Shown one piece after another: positions 1 to 9,081 of a stretch of 30,000 nt of DNA. The DNA is from Stramonita haemastoma (Eukaryota; Mollusca; Gastropoda; Neogastropoda; Muricidae): contig CM060334.1 in assembly GCA_030674155.1 (NCBI GenBank), forward strand, positions 37,382,989 to 37,412,988. Direction: 5' to 3'. The notes below the pieces were generated by a model, which did no database searches, was not told where the DNA came from, and worked only from the letters and a program-made list of their open reading frames with translations. The position numbers and the translations under genes are program-made. Within the stretch, counting starts at the first letter, position 1, and every line of letters begins with the position of its first letter.

Positions 1-61
<61 letters not shown>

Positions 62-109
62 TGTAAGGGTATCTAAGTGCATGCAAGCGCTCGCTCGCCC
101 TCGGTGTGT

Positions 110-184
<75 letters not shown>

Positions 185-210
185 TGGGCGCGCGCGCGCG
201 CGCGCGCGCA
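1..210. repeat. Compound microsatellite (GT)n then (GC)n
   Basis: Two (GT)n tracts (1-58 and about 103-187) are separated by a short unique spacer and run into an uninterrupted GC alternation at 188-209. Cysteine/valine-rich frames here are translations of GT repeats, not genes. The window starts inside the repeat, so its true length is unknown. Confidence 0.97.
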
Positions 211-689
211 CGTACATGCAAGTGCCTGTGTGGGCGCCTGTTAGCATGGGTGTGTTTGTGCTCTGCCTTGTTAGCACACGTGTGTGAAACAGAAAGAGGC
301 ATACAAACAAAAGCAAAGAAACAGAAACCGAAAAAAACCCCCACAAAGAGACCCCATCCTGACATTAACCAACCCCTTTAGACCTCTCAATCTCTATAGT
401 TCACTATGTCCTGACATCAGTAACAAATAAACCTTCTCATCTGACAAGGGCCAGAAACTCGTGTCAATGTGAAAATAATGATCTGATGTTGACATTTTCC
501 AACCCCTACCTCTCTTTATAACAAACAACGTGGCAAGGTAGGGTCTATCGTTTTCTCAAGACAATCTGTTGTCAAGCAGCAGGAATGGCGATTGTTGCTG
601 CTATAGTTTCTGTTTTTTTATTTTTGTTTTGGTTTCTTTTTTTTTTCGGTCGCAGACAGTCCTTGTAGCACAGGTATACTATTTTTTTT

Positions 690-690
<1 letters not shown>

Positions 691-776
<86 letters not shown>

Positions 777-813
777 TGTGTGAGTGTGTGTGTGTTGTGT
801 GTGTGTGTGTGTG

Positions 814-876
<63 letters not shown>

Positions 877-918
877 TGTGTGTGTGTTTGTGTGTGAGTG
901 TGTGATGTGTGTGTGTGT

Positions 919-961
<43 letters not shown>
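691..961. repeat. Interrupted (GT)n microsatellite
   Basis: About 270 bp of GT repeat with occasional GA or TT interruptions. In unit 2 the matching site holds (GT)n at 5104-5174 followed by (GA)n, so the microsatellite was probably present in the ancestral unit. Confidence 0.97.
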
Positions 962-963
<2 letters not shown>

Positions 964-1093
964 CCATTTCCATGCGTTTGCATGTGTATGTTTTTTGTCT
1001 CCTGAGGAGAGGGGTGAGGGGTAGAGAGTACTGCTACAAATGTTGGCAATCTGAAAATGGACGTCTTCAGACATTATGTTCGCTCTCTTGTCT

Positions 1094-1142
1094 CTGCTTG
1101 CCTGCCTGCCTGTCAGTCTGCCTGCCTGCCTGCCTGCCTGCC

Positions 1143-1177
<35 letters not shown>

Positions 1178-1214
1178 GCCTGCCTGTCTGTCTTTCTGTC
1201 TGTCTCTCTGTCTT

Positions 1215-1253
<39 letters not shown>

Positions 1254-1288
1254 GTCTCTCTCTGTCTCTGTCTCTATCTCTCTCTCTG
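1094..1288. repeat. (TGCC)n/(TGTC)n/(TC)n microsatellite
   Basis: A tetranucleotide tract shifts from TGCC to TGTC and ends in TC-rich sequence, all pyrimidine-biased on the plus strand. The apparent Cys/Leu/Ser-rich and Arg/Gln/Thr-rich frames are repeat artefacts. Confidence 0.96.
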
Positions 1289-1555
1289 AGATATCAATCA
1301 ATGACTCTTTCTTATATTTTTCTCTTCTGTTTTATTATCACATTCCAAATGATGTCTTTCTGTTTCTGTGTAGTTCTTCACCTCACTTTTATTTCTATTT
1401 CTGGTAACAGTCGTCTTCTTCTTTCTCTGTCACACAAATATAACCTAATATATTGAAACAAGTACAGTTTGTAATGGAATTCAAAGTATTCTAAAAAAAA
1501 AAAAAAAGTAAAAACTATACTTTTTTTTTTTTACATCAAGAATGCATAAAATGCG

Positions 1556-1655
1556 ATCCTTTTGACACATTTATACACGTGTGCTTCTAAACAAAATGAG
1601 AAGCTATCCTTTTGTCACATTTATTCACGTGTGGTTATAAACAGAAAGAGAAGAT
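1556..1655 (+). repeat. 50-bp tandem duplication
   Basis: Two adjacent copies start at 1556 and 1606, each opening with ATCCTTTTG and containing CACATTTAT and CACGTGTG. They differ at scattered positions. Units 2 and 3 have one copy at the matching place (around 5305 and 9865), so this duplication is private to unit 1. Confidence 0.85.
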
Positions 1656-1744
1656 TTGTCCACAGCACGCTACAGGGAAGCAAAACAAACTGATACAACC
1701 GACATTTTCAACTCCGCTGCAGCAGCCGACACGCCAAAGCGATG

Positions 1745-2217
1745 GCACAATGTCGCTGTTCATTCACGCTGGGTGATCTAGTTTCTAGCGCCATGTTAGC
1801 CTGTGTTTGGCCTCTGAAGATCAACAACCCCCCTAAGACGCAATGAAGTCATCTCCCGTTCAAAGAAACGCATCCTCTGCTAGAAAAGCTCCAGCCAGGG
1901 TCTTCTTATCAGGAACGTGGTTCCTAAGCGGGTGTTGTTGATTCTCACATCAAGTCGCGGTGTTTGTCGACGGGCCGACTGCGAAAACCATCTCTCGGTT
2001 TTCCAAACATATTTATTTCAGACGAATGAAACAAAACAACTCCCTGCATTGGCAGACTGCGTTTGTTAGCACAGTCAGAGCCTGTGAGAGAAGAGACGCG
2101 ATGTTATGCCAGAGCAGCATTTCTGGATAGAGTTTTGAAGATAGGATGCAGAGCGTGGGTGGTTTGTTTGTTTGTGTTGTTTCTGGTTCTGTTTCTTCCC
2201 GCATGCCTCAAAGCAGG
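1745..2217 (+). repeat. Core block of array unit, copy 1
   Basis: The first of three collinear copies of a roughly 475-bp block; the others are 5585-6064 and 9999-10470. Shared landmarks in order are GTTCATTCA, GTGATCT, GTCATCTC, TTGTTGATTCTCACAT (TTGTTGACTCTCACAT in the others), a CTGCGAAAAC-like site, TTTCAGACGA, CAACTCCCT, and a long conserved 3' part. Between 2096 and 2186 it differs from copy 2 at about six positions. It has no conserved ORF: copy 2 lacks one base inside the conserved run, which shifts the frame. Confidence 0.88.
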
Positions 2218-2330
2218 TATGGCACATGGAAAAGGAAACAGAGGAAACAAAGAAAAACCGTTTTTGCCTCGAGTAAAAAGAGACGACTTGAAACAAGTGG
2301 TGTTTTATGTAACCCAATTATTTAGCATAT

Positions 2331-2530
2331 GGGGGTGACATTGGTATAGTGGTCAGTGTATTGCGCTTGTGATTTGATGGCCCGTGGTCGATCCTGGGTT
2401 CAAGCCACCACCGAGATGTCATTAACGGGGGTTTTACCCCTGGGGTTAACATCAGTACTGACTCTGCTTCTCCGAAAGTTTTTCGGACGAGACTACAAAC
2501 TGAGGCCCGTGTGCAAACGCACCTCCGAAG
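2331..2530 (+). mobile_element. tRNA-derived SINE, plus strand, 3' part unclear
   Basis: The head has an RNA polymerase III box A (TGGTATAGTGG, 2342-2352) and box B (GTTCAAGCC, 2398-2406) at tRNA-like spacing. The body contains GGGTTAACATCAGT and the shared SINE core (2470-2522) with TTCGGACGAGACTACAAAC and CCCGTGTGC. After about 2525 it departs from the other copies. It interrupts array unit 1 where unit 2 continues uninterrupted, so it inserted after the duplication. I see no clear target-site duplication. Confidence 0.85.
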
Positions 2531-2574
2531 TTTGTCAGGACAGTCTGGAGGTATCTCCCTGCTCTTTCCGATTT

Positions 2575-2775
2575 TGAACTGTGGGTTTGTTTTTTTTCGA
2601 AGTGCTCAAGTCTGCAAGCACACGGCTCCGACTGTTTAGGATACTTCTCCGAAAGACACAACATTTAGTTTGATTTTTCTGTAAACTGGAGAGATAGGGC
2701 AAGGCTGGGAATTGAACCCAGAACCTAACGGTTTACTTGTTAGGCGGGGGAATGTCTTAACCGCCATGCCACCCA
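2575..2775 (-). mobile_element. tRNA-derived SINE, minus strand, second family
   Basis: On the minus strand it starts near 2775 with box A (reverse complement CCGCCATGCCA, 2761-2771) and a perfect-looking box B (reverse complement GGGAATTGAACCC, 2707-2719). A diverged core follows at 2619-2656. Past the core, an A-rich stretch leading into AAACCCACAG resembles the 18411-18828 element more than the 20997-21323 family. It lies tail-to-tail with the SINE at 2331-2530, so the two cores form an inverted pair. Confidence 0.72.
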
Positions 2776-3147
2776 CTTTCCTCCTTTGGTACAGATCTAA
2801 ATCTCTTTGTCTATTTCTGTCTCTTTGTCTCTGTCTGTTTCTCTCTGTGTCTGTCTGTGTTTTTAGTCTCTGTCTGTCTGTCACTCTGTCTGTCTCTGTT
2901 TGCCTATTTGCCCACCTATCAGTCTGACCCTATTGCTATGTCTCTTATCTTGGTGTAATTAGTTTTGGTTTGCTTTTTGTTTTATTCCCTTATTCCCTTT
3001 CTCAACCTCGCTAAGCAGGCTCCGAGTTTGGAATAAATAGCGTGCGGAAGTGACTTTAGCTCACCGTCAGTGACTGTATTTTTTACCTAATAGAGCCTCT
3101 TGTTAAAATTGCAAACATAACCGCGGACACCCAAGGTTTCATTCCTC

Positions 3148-3148
<1 letters not shown>

Positions 3149-3178
<30 letters not shown>

Positions 3179-3370
3179 CCCCATGTGTGTGTGTGTGTGT
3201 GTGTGTTGTGTGTGTGTGTGTGTGTGCGCGCGTGCGTACGTGCATGCGTGCGTGCGCGTGCACGTGCGTGTGCATCTATGTGCAGGTGCGTGCATGCATT
3301 TGTGTGTGTATAATTTATGTGCATGCATGTTCACGCACACGTGCACATGTGTGGGTGTGCATGTGTGTGC
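3149..3370. repeat. (TGTC)n then (TG)n with GC-rich alternation
   Basis: A short TGTC tract (3149-3180) leads into GT repeat and a long, imperfect purine-pyrimidine alternation rich in TGCG and TGCA up to about 3370. The frames across it are repeat artefacts. Confidence 0.94.
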
Positions 3371-3393
3371 ATACAATCATGCGTGCTTTATGT

Positions 3394-3705
3394 GTTTTAT
3401 TTATTTATTGTTTTATATCGAGGATAATGTGCTTTTTATATGCAGTTTTGTAAATCTTGTCATCTGTTCCCACCGGCGCACAATGGCCTACTCTTACGAA
3501 AAGCGGAACAGGACTTAACGTGTGCGCAAGATGTTCTGCGTGCGTTCGCACATGGGGCCTCGGTTTATAGTCTCATCCAGACTTTTGGGGAGAGTGGAGC
3601 CAGCACTGATGTTAACTCCATGAGAAAAATCTCCTCGAACGGGAATCGAGCCGGCGTCCTCAATTTGCGAGCGCAATGTTCCGATCACTAGGCTATCCCG
3701 TCCCC
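3394..3705 (-). mobile_element. tRNA-derived SINE, near full length, minus strand
   Basis: The tRNA-like head ends at 3705. Box A (reverse complement TCACTAGGCTA, 3685-3695) and box B (GGGAATCGAGCC on plus, 3641-3652) each differ slightly from consensus. The body follows the same order as the 20997-21323 copy: GTTAACTCCA, the core containing TTTATAGTCTCATCC, GTGCGTTCGCA, GGCCTACTCTT and CATCTGTTCCCA. The 3' end is TATCGAGGATAATG next to an (AAAT)n-like tail. An internal deletion of roughly 35 bp removes the ACTCGTGTGCTTTTTTACATC segment. Confidence 0.9.
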
Positions 3706-3707
3706 GG

Positions 3708-3709
<2 letters not shown>

Positions 3710-3768
<59 letters not shown>

Positions 3769-3880
3769 GTTGTGTTGTGTGTGTGTGTGTGTGCGTGTGT
3801 GTGCGCGCGCACATACACACACATACTTACTTTGTGTGTATGTGTGTGTGTATGTTCATGCATAGGCCTGCACTTGTGTG
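3710..3880. repeat. (TG)n microsatellite
   Basis: TG repeat with TTG and GC-rich interruptions, beginning right next to the SINE head and ending just before array unit 2. It includes a short GCGCGCGCAC stretch. Confidence 0.95.
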
Positions 3881-4263
3881 TACGTATGTGAGTGTGTATT
3901 TCTTCTGTGACATTAGCCTTTTTTCTGTAATCGACTTTTGATAACTTTGTTCCAATCTTTCCGTAGTTGTTTCTGCTTCTACATGAAAACGAAGTTTCTG
4001 CTTCTCCCTTGTTTCTTTGGAAATGCCCTGCAGTGTACTGGAACCAACTGATCTTAGAATCAGTTTCAATAGGTTGACAGAATACTTGTGTCAGCAGACT
4101 CTTTAAAGCTGGGATAAACTGCAAGTCTGGGAGTGTGAGTCAAGTGTGATTCCAGTGATATCTGTGCTTTGATATAGAGAGGAAAGCTCTCTGGTTTTGC
4201 TTTGTGGGTGTGTGTTCCAACTACAGGGCTGGTTTCGTTTTAAGCTTGTTCTGATAAAATACA

Positions 4264-4404
<141 letters not shown>

Positions 4405-4486
4405 GAGAGACAGAAACAGAGGTGTATGTGTGTATGTTTGTGCTCTAGCTTTTTTTGTACACGTGTGTGAAACAGAAAGAGGCATA

Positions 4487-4566
4487 CACACACACACGCA
4501 CACACGCACACACACACACATACACGCACGCACACACACATATACACACACACGCGCGCGCGCGCA
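4487..4566. repeat. (CA)n with terminal (CG)n
   Basis: An interrupted CA/CACG tract ends in CGCGCGCGCGCG just before 4567. It lies immediately after the GTGTGTGAAACAGAAAGAGG block shared with unit 1. Confidence 0.95.
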
Positions 4567-4700
4567 AGAGCGAGAGCAAGGAGACAGATACCGAAACAAG
4601 CACAGCAGGGAGATCGTATCCTCACACCGACCAATCCCTTCATGAAAATTCCTATAATTATACACAATTCCCAAGCATCAGTAACAAACTGTTCTTTTTT

Positions 4701-4801
4701 TCCCTTCTTCTTCTTCTTCTTCTTCTTCTCCTTCTTCTTCTTCTTCTTCTCCTTCTTCTTCTTCTTCTTCTTCTTCTTCTTCTTCTTCTTCTTCTTCTCT
4801 T
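4701..4801. repeat. (TTC)n microsatellite
   Basis: About 100 bp of TTC repeat, all pyrimidine on the plus strand, with two CTCC interruptions. Unit 1 has no TTC tract at the matching place (about 425), so this is a private expansion inside unit 2. Confidence 0.97.
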
Positions 4802-5100
4802 CTAATAACCCTGAAACAGCAAGTGTTGTTGAAACTTTGCAGACATCCTCCTCTGCTTTTGCCCAGCTGACAAAGGCCAGAAACTCGTGTCAGTGTGAAA
4901 ACATGATGTGGTGTTGACAGTATTCATCCCTACATCTGTCTATGATAAACGACACGGTAGGGGTAGGGTCTATCATCTGCTCATCACAATCTTGTATCAA
5001 TTGCCAGGATCGTACATTGTTGTCTTTGCTGTTTTTGCTTGTTAGTTTTTTTTTTCTCGGTTGCATTCAGTCCTTGGGGCACCTGTATCATTTTTTCCCC

Positions 5101-5255
<155 letters not shown>

Positions 5256-5426
5256 TGTGAAAGAGTGAAATCCCATATTTCTTATGAATATCAAGAATAC
5301 CAAAACGCGATCTGTTTGTCACATTTGTACACGTGTGGTAACAGGCAGAAAAAGATTTCCCAAGAAATGACGGGGAAACACAACAGGCTGATATGCCAGA
5401 AGCATTCAACTCATTTGATGCATTAA

Positions 5427-5574
5427 GATTTGATTTGATTTGATTTATTCTTTTATATCGAGGATAATGGAACAAGCACTCTTGTGCTTTTTTACATCCA
5501 GTCCCCGTGTGTATGCAGTTTTGTAAATGTCATCTGTTCCCACTGGCACACAATGGCCTACTCTTACGTAAAGC
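5427..5574 (-). mobile_element. 5'-truncated SINE 3' half with (AAATC)n tail
   Basis: On the minus strand it begins abruptly within the body (GGCCATTGTGTGCC region) and runs to the family 3' end CCATTATCCTCGATAT, then AAAGAATAAATC and further AAATC repeats. The internal CACAAGAGTGCTTGTTCC and ACGGGGACTGGATG segments match the 20997-21323 copy. Loss of the 5' part is typical of copying by LINE machinery. The element interrupts a stretch that is continuous in units 1 and 3, so it is younger than the array. Confidence 0.9.
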
Positions 5575-5584
5575 CCCAGTAGTA

Positions 5585-6064
5585 ACCCTATGTGGTTGTT
5601 CATTCAGGCATAGTGATCTCTAATTTGTAGCGGCATAGGAGCATCTGCTTTGCCTTCTAAGAATAACAAATCTAAAGAAGCGGTGAAAGTCATCTCTCTC
5701 TCTAGGATGGTATCATCTGCTAGGAACGAGTGCACCAATACCGTAGTATCAGGATGGTGTTTTCTATGAGGTCATTGTTGACTCTCACATTATGTCGTAT
5801 TGGTTTTGTAGACGGGCTGACTGTGAAAACCCTCTCTCGGTTTTACGAATGAATTTCAGACGATGAAACAACTCCCTGCATTTGCGTACACTGTGTTACA
5901 AGTCTGAGTTTGTTAGCACTGTGTCTGGGAGTGGAAGAAACGCGATGTTATGCCAGAGCAGCTTTCTGGAGAGAGTTTTGAAGATAGGATGCAGAGTGTA
6001 GGTGGTTTGTTTATTTGTGTTGTTTCTGGGGTTATTTTTTCTTCCGACATGCCCCAAAGAGGGT
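5585..6064 (+). repeat. Core block of array unit, copy 2
   Basis: Second copy of the block described at 1745-2217. The 5938-6030 part is the best conserved, with about six differences from copy 1 over about 90 bases, well above the rest of the block. No frame is kept open in all copies. Confidence 0.88.
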
Positions 6065-6635
6065 ATTTCAAACAATAAACGAAATACGCCACACAAGAAG
6101 TCTTTGTCTCAAAGGAATGCATAGACTTGACGCTAATGATAGTTACCCTATATGTTTATTTTGCATTCATATAGAAGAAAAACCCACAGGTAAACAACAC
6201 TGAAAACCTTCATCTTGTAAAGGAGAAGGTCAGAGTTTGCTATATGCCTTCCATCTAACATGTACACACAGTCAGAAAGACAGATAGATAAATATAGATA
6301 GTGTAACACGCAAAATGAGCATTATTTGATGTGGTACATGTATTATCAACTTTTTCATCTTATTGAAATTCTTTTTTTTTAAACAAGAAAATTGCTATAC
6401 AGATCAAGCATACAGTAGAAAACGACCAGTGTAACATTGATTTTGATGCTAATCTGGGTAAAGAAATGACCATATTTTGATTTGCTAGATTTTGTAGACT
6501 GTTGAAAAGTCGGGTGAAAAAACAAAATATAGGCCTATAATCATACAAGATGGTATTGAAGTCTGTATCACAGACTTCAACTGCACGAACAATAGCAACA
6601 GCAACAGCAACGGTAACAAAACAACAGCCAAAGTG

Positions 6636-6638
6636 ATC

Positions 6639-6679
<41 letters not shown>

Positions 6680-6716
6680 TTCTCTCTTTTTCTCTCTCTC
6701 TATTTCTCTCTCTCTA

Positions 6717-6783
<67 letters not shown>
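6636..6783. repeat. (TCTG)n-(CT)n microsatellite upstream of the ORF cassette
   Basis: A TCTG tract (6640-6676) is followed by about 105 bp of CT-rich repeat ending at 6783, directly against the first base of the ORF cassette. The cassette's far side is also CT repeat, so the cassette appears to sit inside a CT tract. Confidence 0.95.
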
Positions 6784-6785
<2 letters not shown>

Positions 6786-6859
6786 GCGGTCACGAGAAGT
6801 GAAGCGGACAGGGCGTACATTTTCTGTGAGCAGCAGTAAACCTAGAAATTCAGTCAAAA

Positions 6860-7756
6860 ATGCCAGTTACTGGACTTCCAGCGGCTGTGGAGAGGACCTT
6901 AGGCGCCCTGCTGACTGACAATGCAGTTTCCAGCTGGAAAGTGGCAGGAGAAGGGGACAGCGTGGTTTTTGTCTTGCGACTGAAACCAGTGGACACAACA
7001 GTGTCAACCAACATGGCGGATCCAACAGTGAATCGCAGCACACAAGCACAGTACTATAGGAAAAAATCGTTTTCTCAAAGACGACGAGATGTTGAGCGCT
7101 CTCGAAAGCATAAAGAGAAGCAGGCAAGTGTTGTGTGTGAAAGTGACTGTGTCCTCAGTGCCTCGAGTCTGCCTGAAAGTGGAGTAGAACAGGGGAATAC
7201 AGCATGTGTAGATACACATGGAATAGACCTACCAACAACACACACACAGGACATCAACACAAAAACATCAGTTAAGTTGCCATCATCGGTTGATTTAGAA
7301 CCTCCCTGTATGTCTGATTGTAGTGACTGTGCTGATATGTGTGTTTTGCAGCCTGAGGTGAACGATGATAATATTGTTGGTCCATTCGACACAAGAAATG
7401 TCAAACAGTACGTGGCTACTCTAACTGATAGATCCGTACAGAAAAGGCTAAGAGACAGACAAAGAAATACACACTTTAGAAAATCCGTGCTACATCATTC
7501 AGACGGTGAAGATATTGTGACGTGTGAGTCAGACGACATTGTGATCCAGTGCGCATGCCAACCAGACACTGAGCCAGTATGTGTGTACTGGTTTGTCAAA
7601 CAGCAAGAGAAAAACATGCTAAAAGAGGAACGTGTCAAACTCACCAGTTTGCGGAATGGGAAGCGAATCCAGAACACACTACACACGGAGACCCTATCGT
7701 GTGCTTCAAGGGACTTAGCGACACTTAGAGAACTATTACAGCGGTTTCTTGGCTAG
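6860..7756 (+). CDS. Uncharacterised 298-aa single-exon protein with basic region
   Basis: This is the only non-repetitive long ORF with protein-like composition. The ATG at 6860 has A at -3 and follows a 76-bp leader; the stop is TAG at 7754-7756. Residues 1-43 look like a small folded domain, with alternating hydrophobics around SSWKV and VVFVLRLKP. Residues 65-88 are strongly basic (YYRKKSFSQRRRDVERSRKH and following), as in a nucleic-acid-binding segment or nuclear localisation signal. Residues 90-175 are polar and acidic with clustered cysteines (DCSDCADMC). The C-terminal 120 residues contain another basic stretch (QKRLRDRQRN), a cysteine-rich patch (CESDDIVIQCACQ), YWFVKQQEKN and a helical end (LATLRELLQRFLG). 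No signal peptide, membrane segment, zinc knuckle or reverse transcriptase motif is visible. From memory only, the small-domain plus RRKS-type basic layout recurs in unnamed multicopy proteins of molluscs and other marine invertebrates. The function is unknown. Confidence 0.7.
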   Translation: MPVTGLPAAVERTLGALLTDNAVSSWKVAGEGDSVVFVLRLKPVDTTVSTNMADPTVNRSTQAQYYRKKSFSQRRRDVERSRKHKEKQASVVCESDCVLSASSLPESGVEQGNTACVDTHGIDLPTTHTQDINTKTSVKLPSSVDLEPPCMSDCSDCADMCVLQPEVNDDNIVGPFDTRNVKQYVATLTDRSVQKRLRDRQRNTHFRKSVLHHSDGEDIVTCESDDIVIQCACQPDTEPVCVYWFVKQQEKNMLKEERVKLTSLRNGKRIQNTLHTETLSCASRDLATLRELLQRFLG

Positions 7757-7985
7757 GCCTAGCCTAGACCTAGGGGTGCGTTTGTGACAAAGGCTGGACA
7801 AAAGAAAGGCTCGGAATGCCGTAACATATCTGGACAGTAAAGAGTTTTCGTGTCTCGATGTACATTACTAATCAATGCTGTGGTTTCCATGGCTTGGAAT
7901 AGCGTCGTGTGTCAGCTTAAAGCAATTATCGTTATCGTATTCCGGCAACCCCCTTCATGTATGGGCCAATGGCCTTTTTTTCATG

Positions 7986-7991
7986 AATAAA
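7986..7991 (+). terminator. Polyadenylation signal AATAAA
   Basis: A canonical AATAAA lies 230 bp after the stop codon and just before the TTCGAG tandem tail. It could serve as the cleavage signal for the ORF transcript or mark the end of the retroelement. Confidence 0.6.
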
Positions 7992-8011
7992 CCTTTCGAG
8001 TTCGAGTTCGA

Positions 8012-8015
<4 letters not shown>

Positions 8016-8067
<52 letters not shown>

Positions 8068-8118
8068 CGAATAAAAGAATTTGCCTTGCCTTGCCTTGCC
8101 TTGCCTTGCCTTGCCTTG

Positions 8119-8153
<35 letters not shown>
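8016..8153. repeat. (CT)n tracts flanking a SINE tail
   Basis: A CT tract at about 8016-8059 and another at 8121-8153 are separated by the SINE 3' remnant and its TTGCC tail. Together with 6677-6783 they frame the cassette with CT repeat on both sides. Confidence 0.93.
8061..8121 (+). mobile_element. SINE extreme 3' end with (TTGCC)n tail
   Basis: TCATCCTCGAATAAAAGAAT matches the 3' terminus of the SINE copies at 5427-5574, 16426-16560 and 20997-21323 (consensus CCATTATCCTCGATAAAAGA). About eight TTGCC repeats follow. Only the last 20 or so bases of the SINE are present, so it is a very short truncated copy. It shows the tail as a pentanucleotide microsatellite. Confidence 0.75.
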
Positions 8154-8155
<2 letters not shown>

Positions 8156-8814
8156 CTTACTCCTTATCTCGGGCTCGCTAAGAAGACTCCCAGATGGCTA
8201 TCACAGTGAGTGAATGCGACAACATAACTGCTGGTAACTACATTTACCCAATGGAACTTCTTGTTAAAATTGCTGACGTTTAGTTGCCCCACAATTAGAT
8301 AGAACGTTCCCCTTTCTTGTTTGCATTTTTGTGTGTTTTTCTTTGGTTGATAATCACTGTAATCTTCAGTTTCATTCAGCGTGCCTGATGTCCATCTTGA
8401 TTGTTGATAATGAACATTGGCCAGTGAATAAAAATGAAAGGATAAATGTGAATGAGTAAAACATAACTGAAATATTCCACTATGGGTGGGCATTACGGGT
8501 ATAGAAAAGCTCCTCAGTGGTGTTCAAGAGAAGGAAGGTTTTAGTAGGCTGCATTGCACTAACATGGAATATGACCCCCCCAATCCCCCAGTAGCCATTG
8601 AACTAATAGTTGATCTTTTCTTTTCAGTTTCACTTTTCTGCAGATGTGTCCCTGAGCAAGCTAAAGTCCATAGATGTCACACATCTCTACAGTAAGAGGG
8701 GGAAAATTGTGACTGATGTTATTGATGTTGTGGAACAGCAAGGGATGTGAACTGAACACGACGCGTACACGATGGTGTCTGAACACGACACGTACACCTG
8801 TATGCATGAATTTA

Positions 8815-9081
8815 AAAGCAGTTCTGTCATCTGTTCTTACAGGCACTTAATGGCCTACTCTTCCGAAACGTGGAACAGGTTTTTAAAATGTGTGCAAGAT
8901 ATTCTCTGTGTTTGCACACAGAGCTTCGGTTTACAGTCTCATCTGAAGGACGGAGGTGTGGAGTCAGTACTAACTTAAACTCCAGGGTAAAATTCCCCCA
9001 AACTGGTGCCTTTATGGTGACTCGATCCCCGGGTCATCAGATCACGATTGCAACGCTCTAACCACTTGGCTATCCCTCCCT
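8815..9081 (-). mobile_element. tRNA-derived SINE, diverged, minus strand
   Basis: The head ends near 9081 with a perfect box A (TAGCCAAGTGG on minus, 9062-9072) and a box B match (GACTCGATC on plus, 9019-9027). The body keeps GGCCTACTCTT, TCATCTGTTC and the core with TTTACAGTCTCATCTG. The 3' end is eroded. It lies at the right edge of unit 2, as the 3394-3705 SINE lies at the right edge of unit 1. The two could be one ancestral insertion or two separate ones. Confidence 0.85.

Larger units (their letters stand above)
250..3705 (+). repeat. Tandem array unit 1 (partial, left part outside window)
   Basis: This is the first of three diverged copies of a 4-5 kb unit. Collinear matches to unit 2 are 250-690 against 4433-5105, 1525-2330 against 5280-6160, and 3005-3113 against 8172-8273. 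By eye they are roughly 70-80% identical, with stretches above 90%. Microsatellites at matching places differ in length and motif. Unit 1 carries two private SINEs at 2331-2775. No conserved reading frame spans the shared blocks, because single-base indels break frames between copies. The unit therefore looks non-coding, or contains only untranslated or intronic sequence. The exact left boundary cannot be seen. Confidence 0.75.
6784..8015 (+). mobile_element. Candidate ORF-only non-LTR retroelement cassette
   Basis: The cassette consists of a 76-bp leader, one 298-codon ORF, a roughly 230-bp 3' UTR, a short inverted repeat GGCCAATGGCC (7964-7974), a T-run, AATAAA (7986-7991) and a short tail of TTCGAG repeats (7995-8015). 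It is bounded on both sides by (CT)n. A compact intronless unit ending in a short tandem tail rather than poly(A) fits a non-LTR element copied by target-primed reverse transcription. No reverse transcriptase or endonuclease ORF is present. Neither array unit 1 nor unit 3 shows this cassette, so it is private to unit 2. Target-site duplications cannot be judged because both flanks are CT repeat. Alternatives are a single-exon host gene, or a host mRNA retrocopy that picked up a foreign 3' end. Confidence 0.5.

Noticed and set aside
572..1301. Several 60-140 codon frames rich in His/Thr, Val/Cys, Ser/Leu/Cys or Arg/Glu/Gln
   Set aside because: They are six-frame translations of GT, CT, GA and TGTC microsatellites. 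The same holds for similar frames throughout the window (for example 3083-3376, 4221-4667, 9275-9745, 11375-11770, 23308-23979, 28770-29363).
2063..2338. 91-codon frame in array unit 1 with a hydrophobic segment
   Set aside because: It lies in the conserved block, but unit 2 has a one-base deletion and unit 3 further changes, so the frame is not conserved and the hydrophobic run comes from TTTG repeats.
2336..2410. Possible functional tRNA gene
   Set aside because: Box A and box B are present but the acceptor and anticodon stems do not pair as in a tRNA, and the sequence continues into a SINE body. The same reasoning applies to the tRNA-like heads at 3640-3705, 9019-9081, 18750-18828 and 21260-21323.
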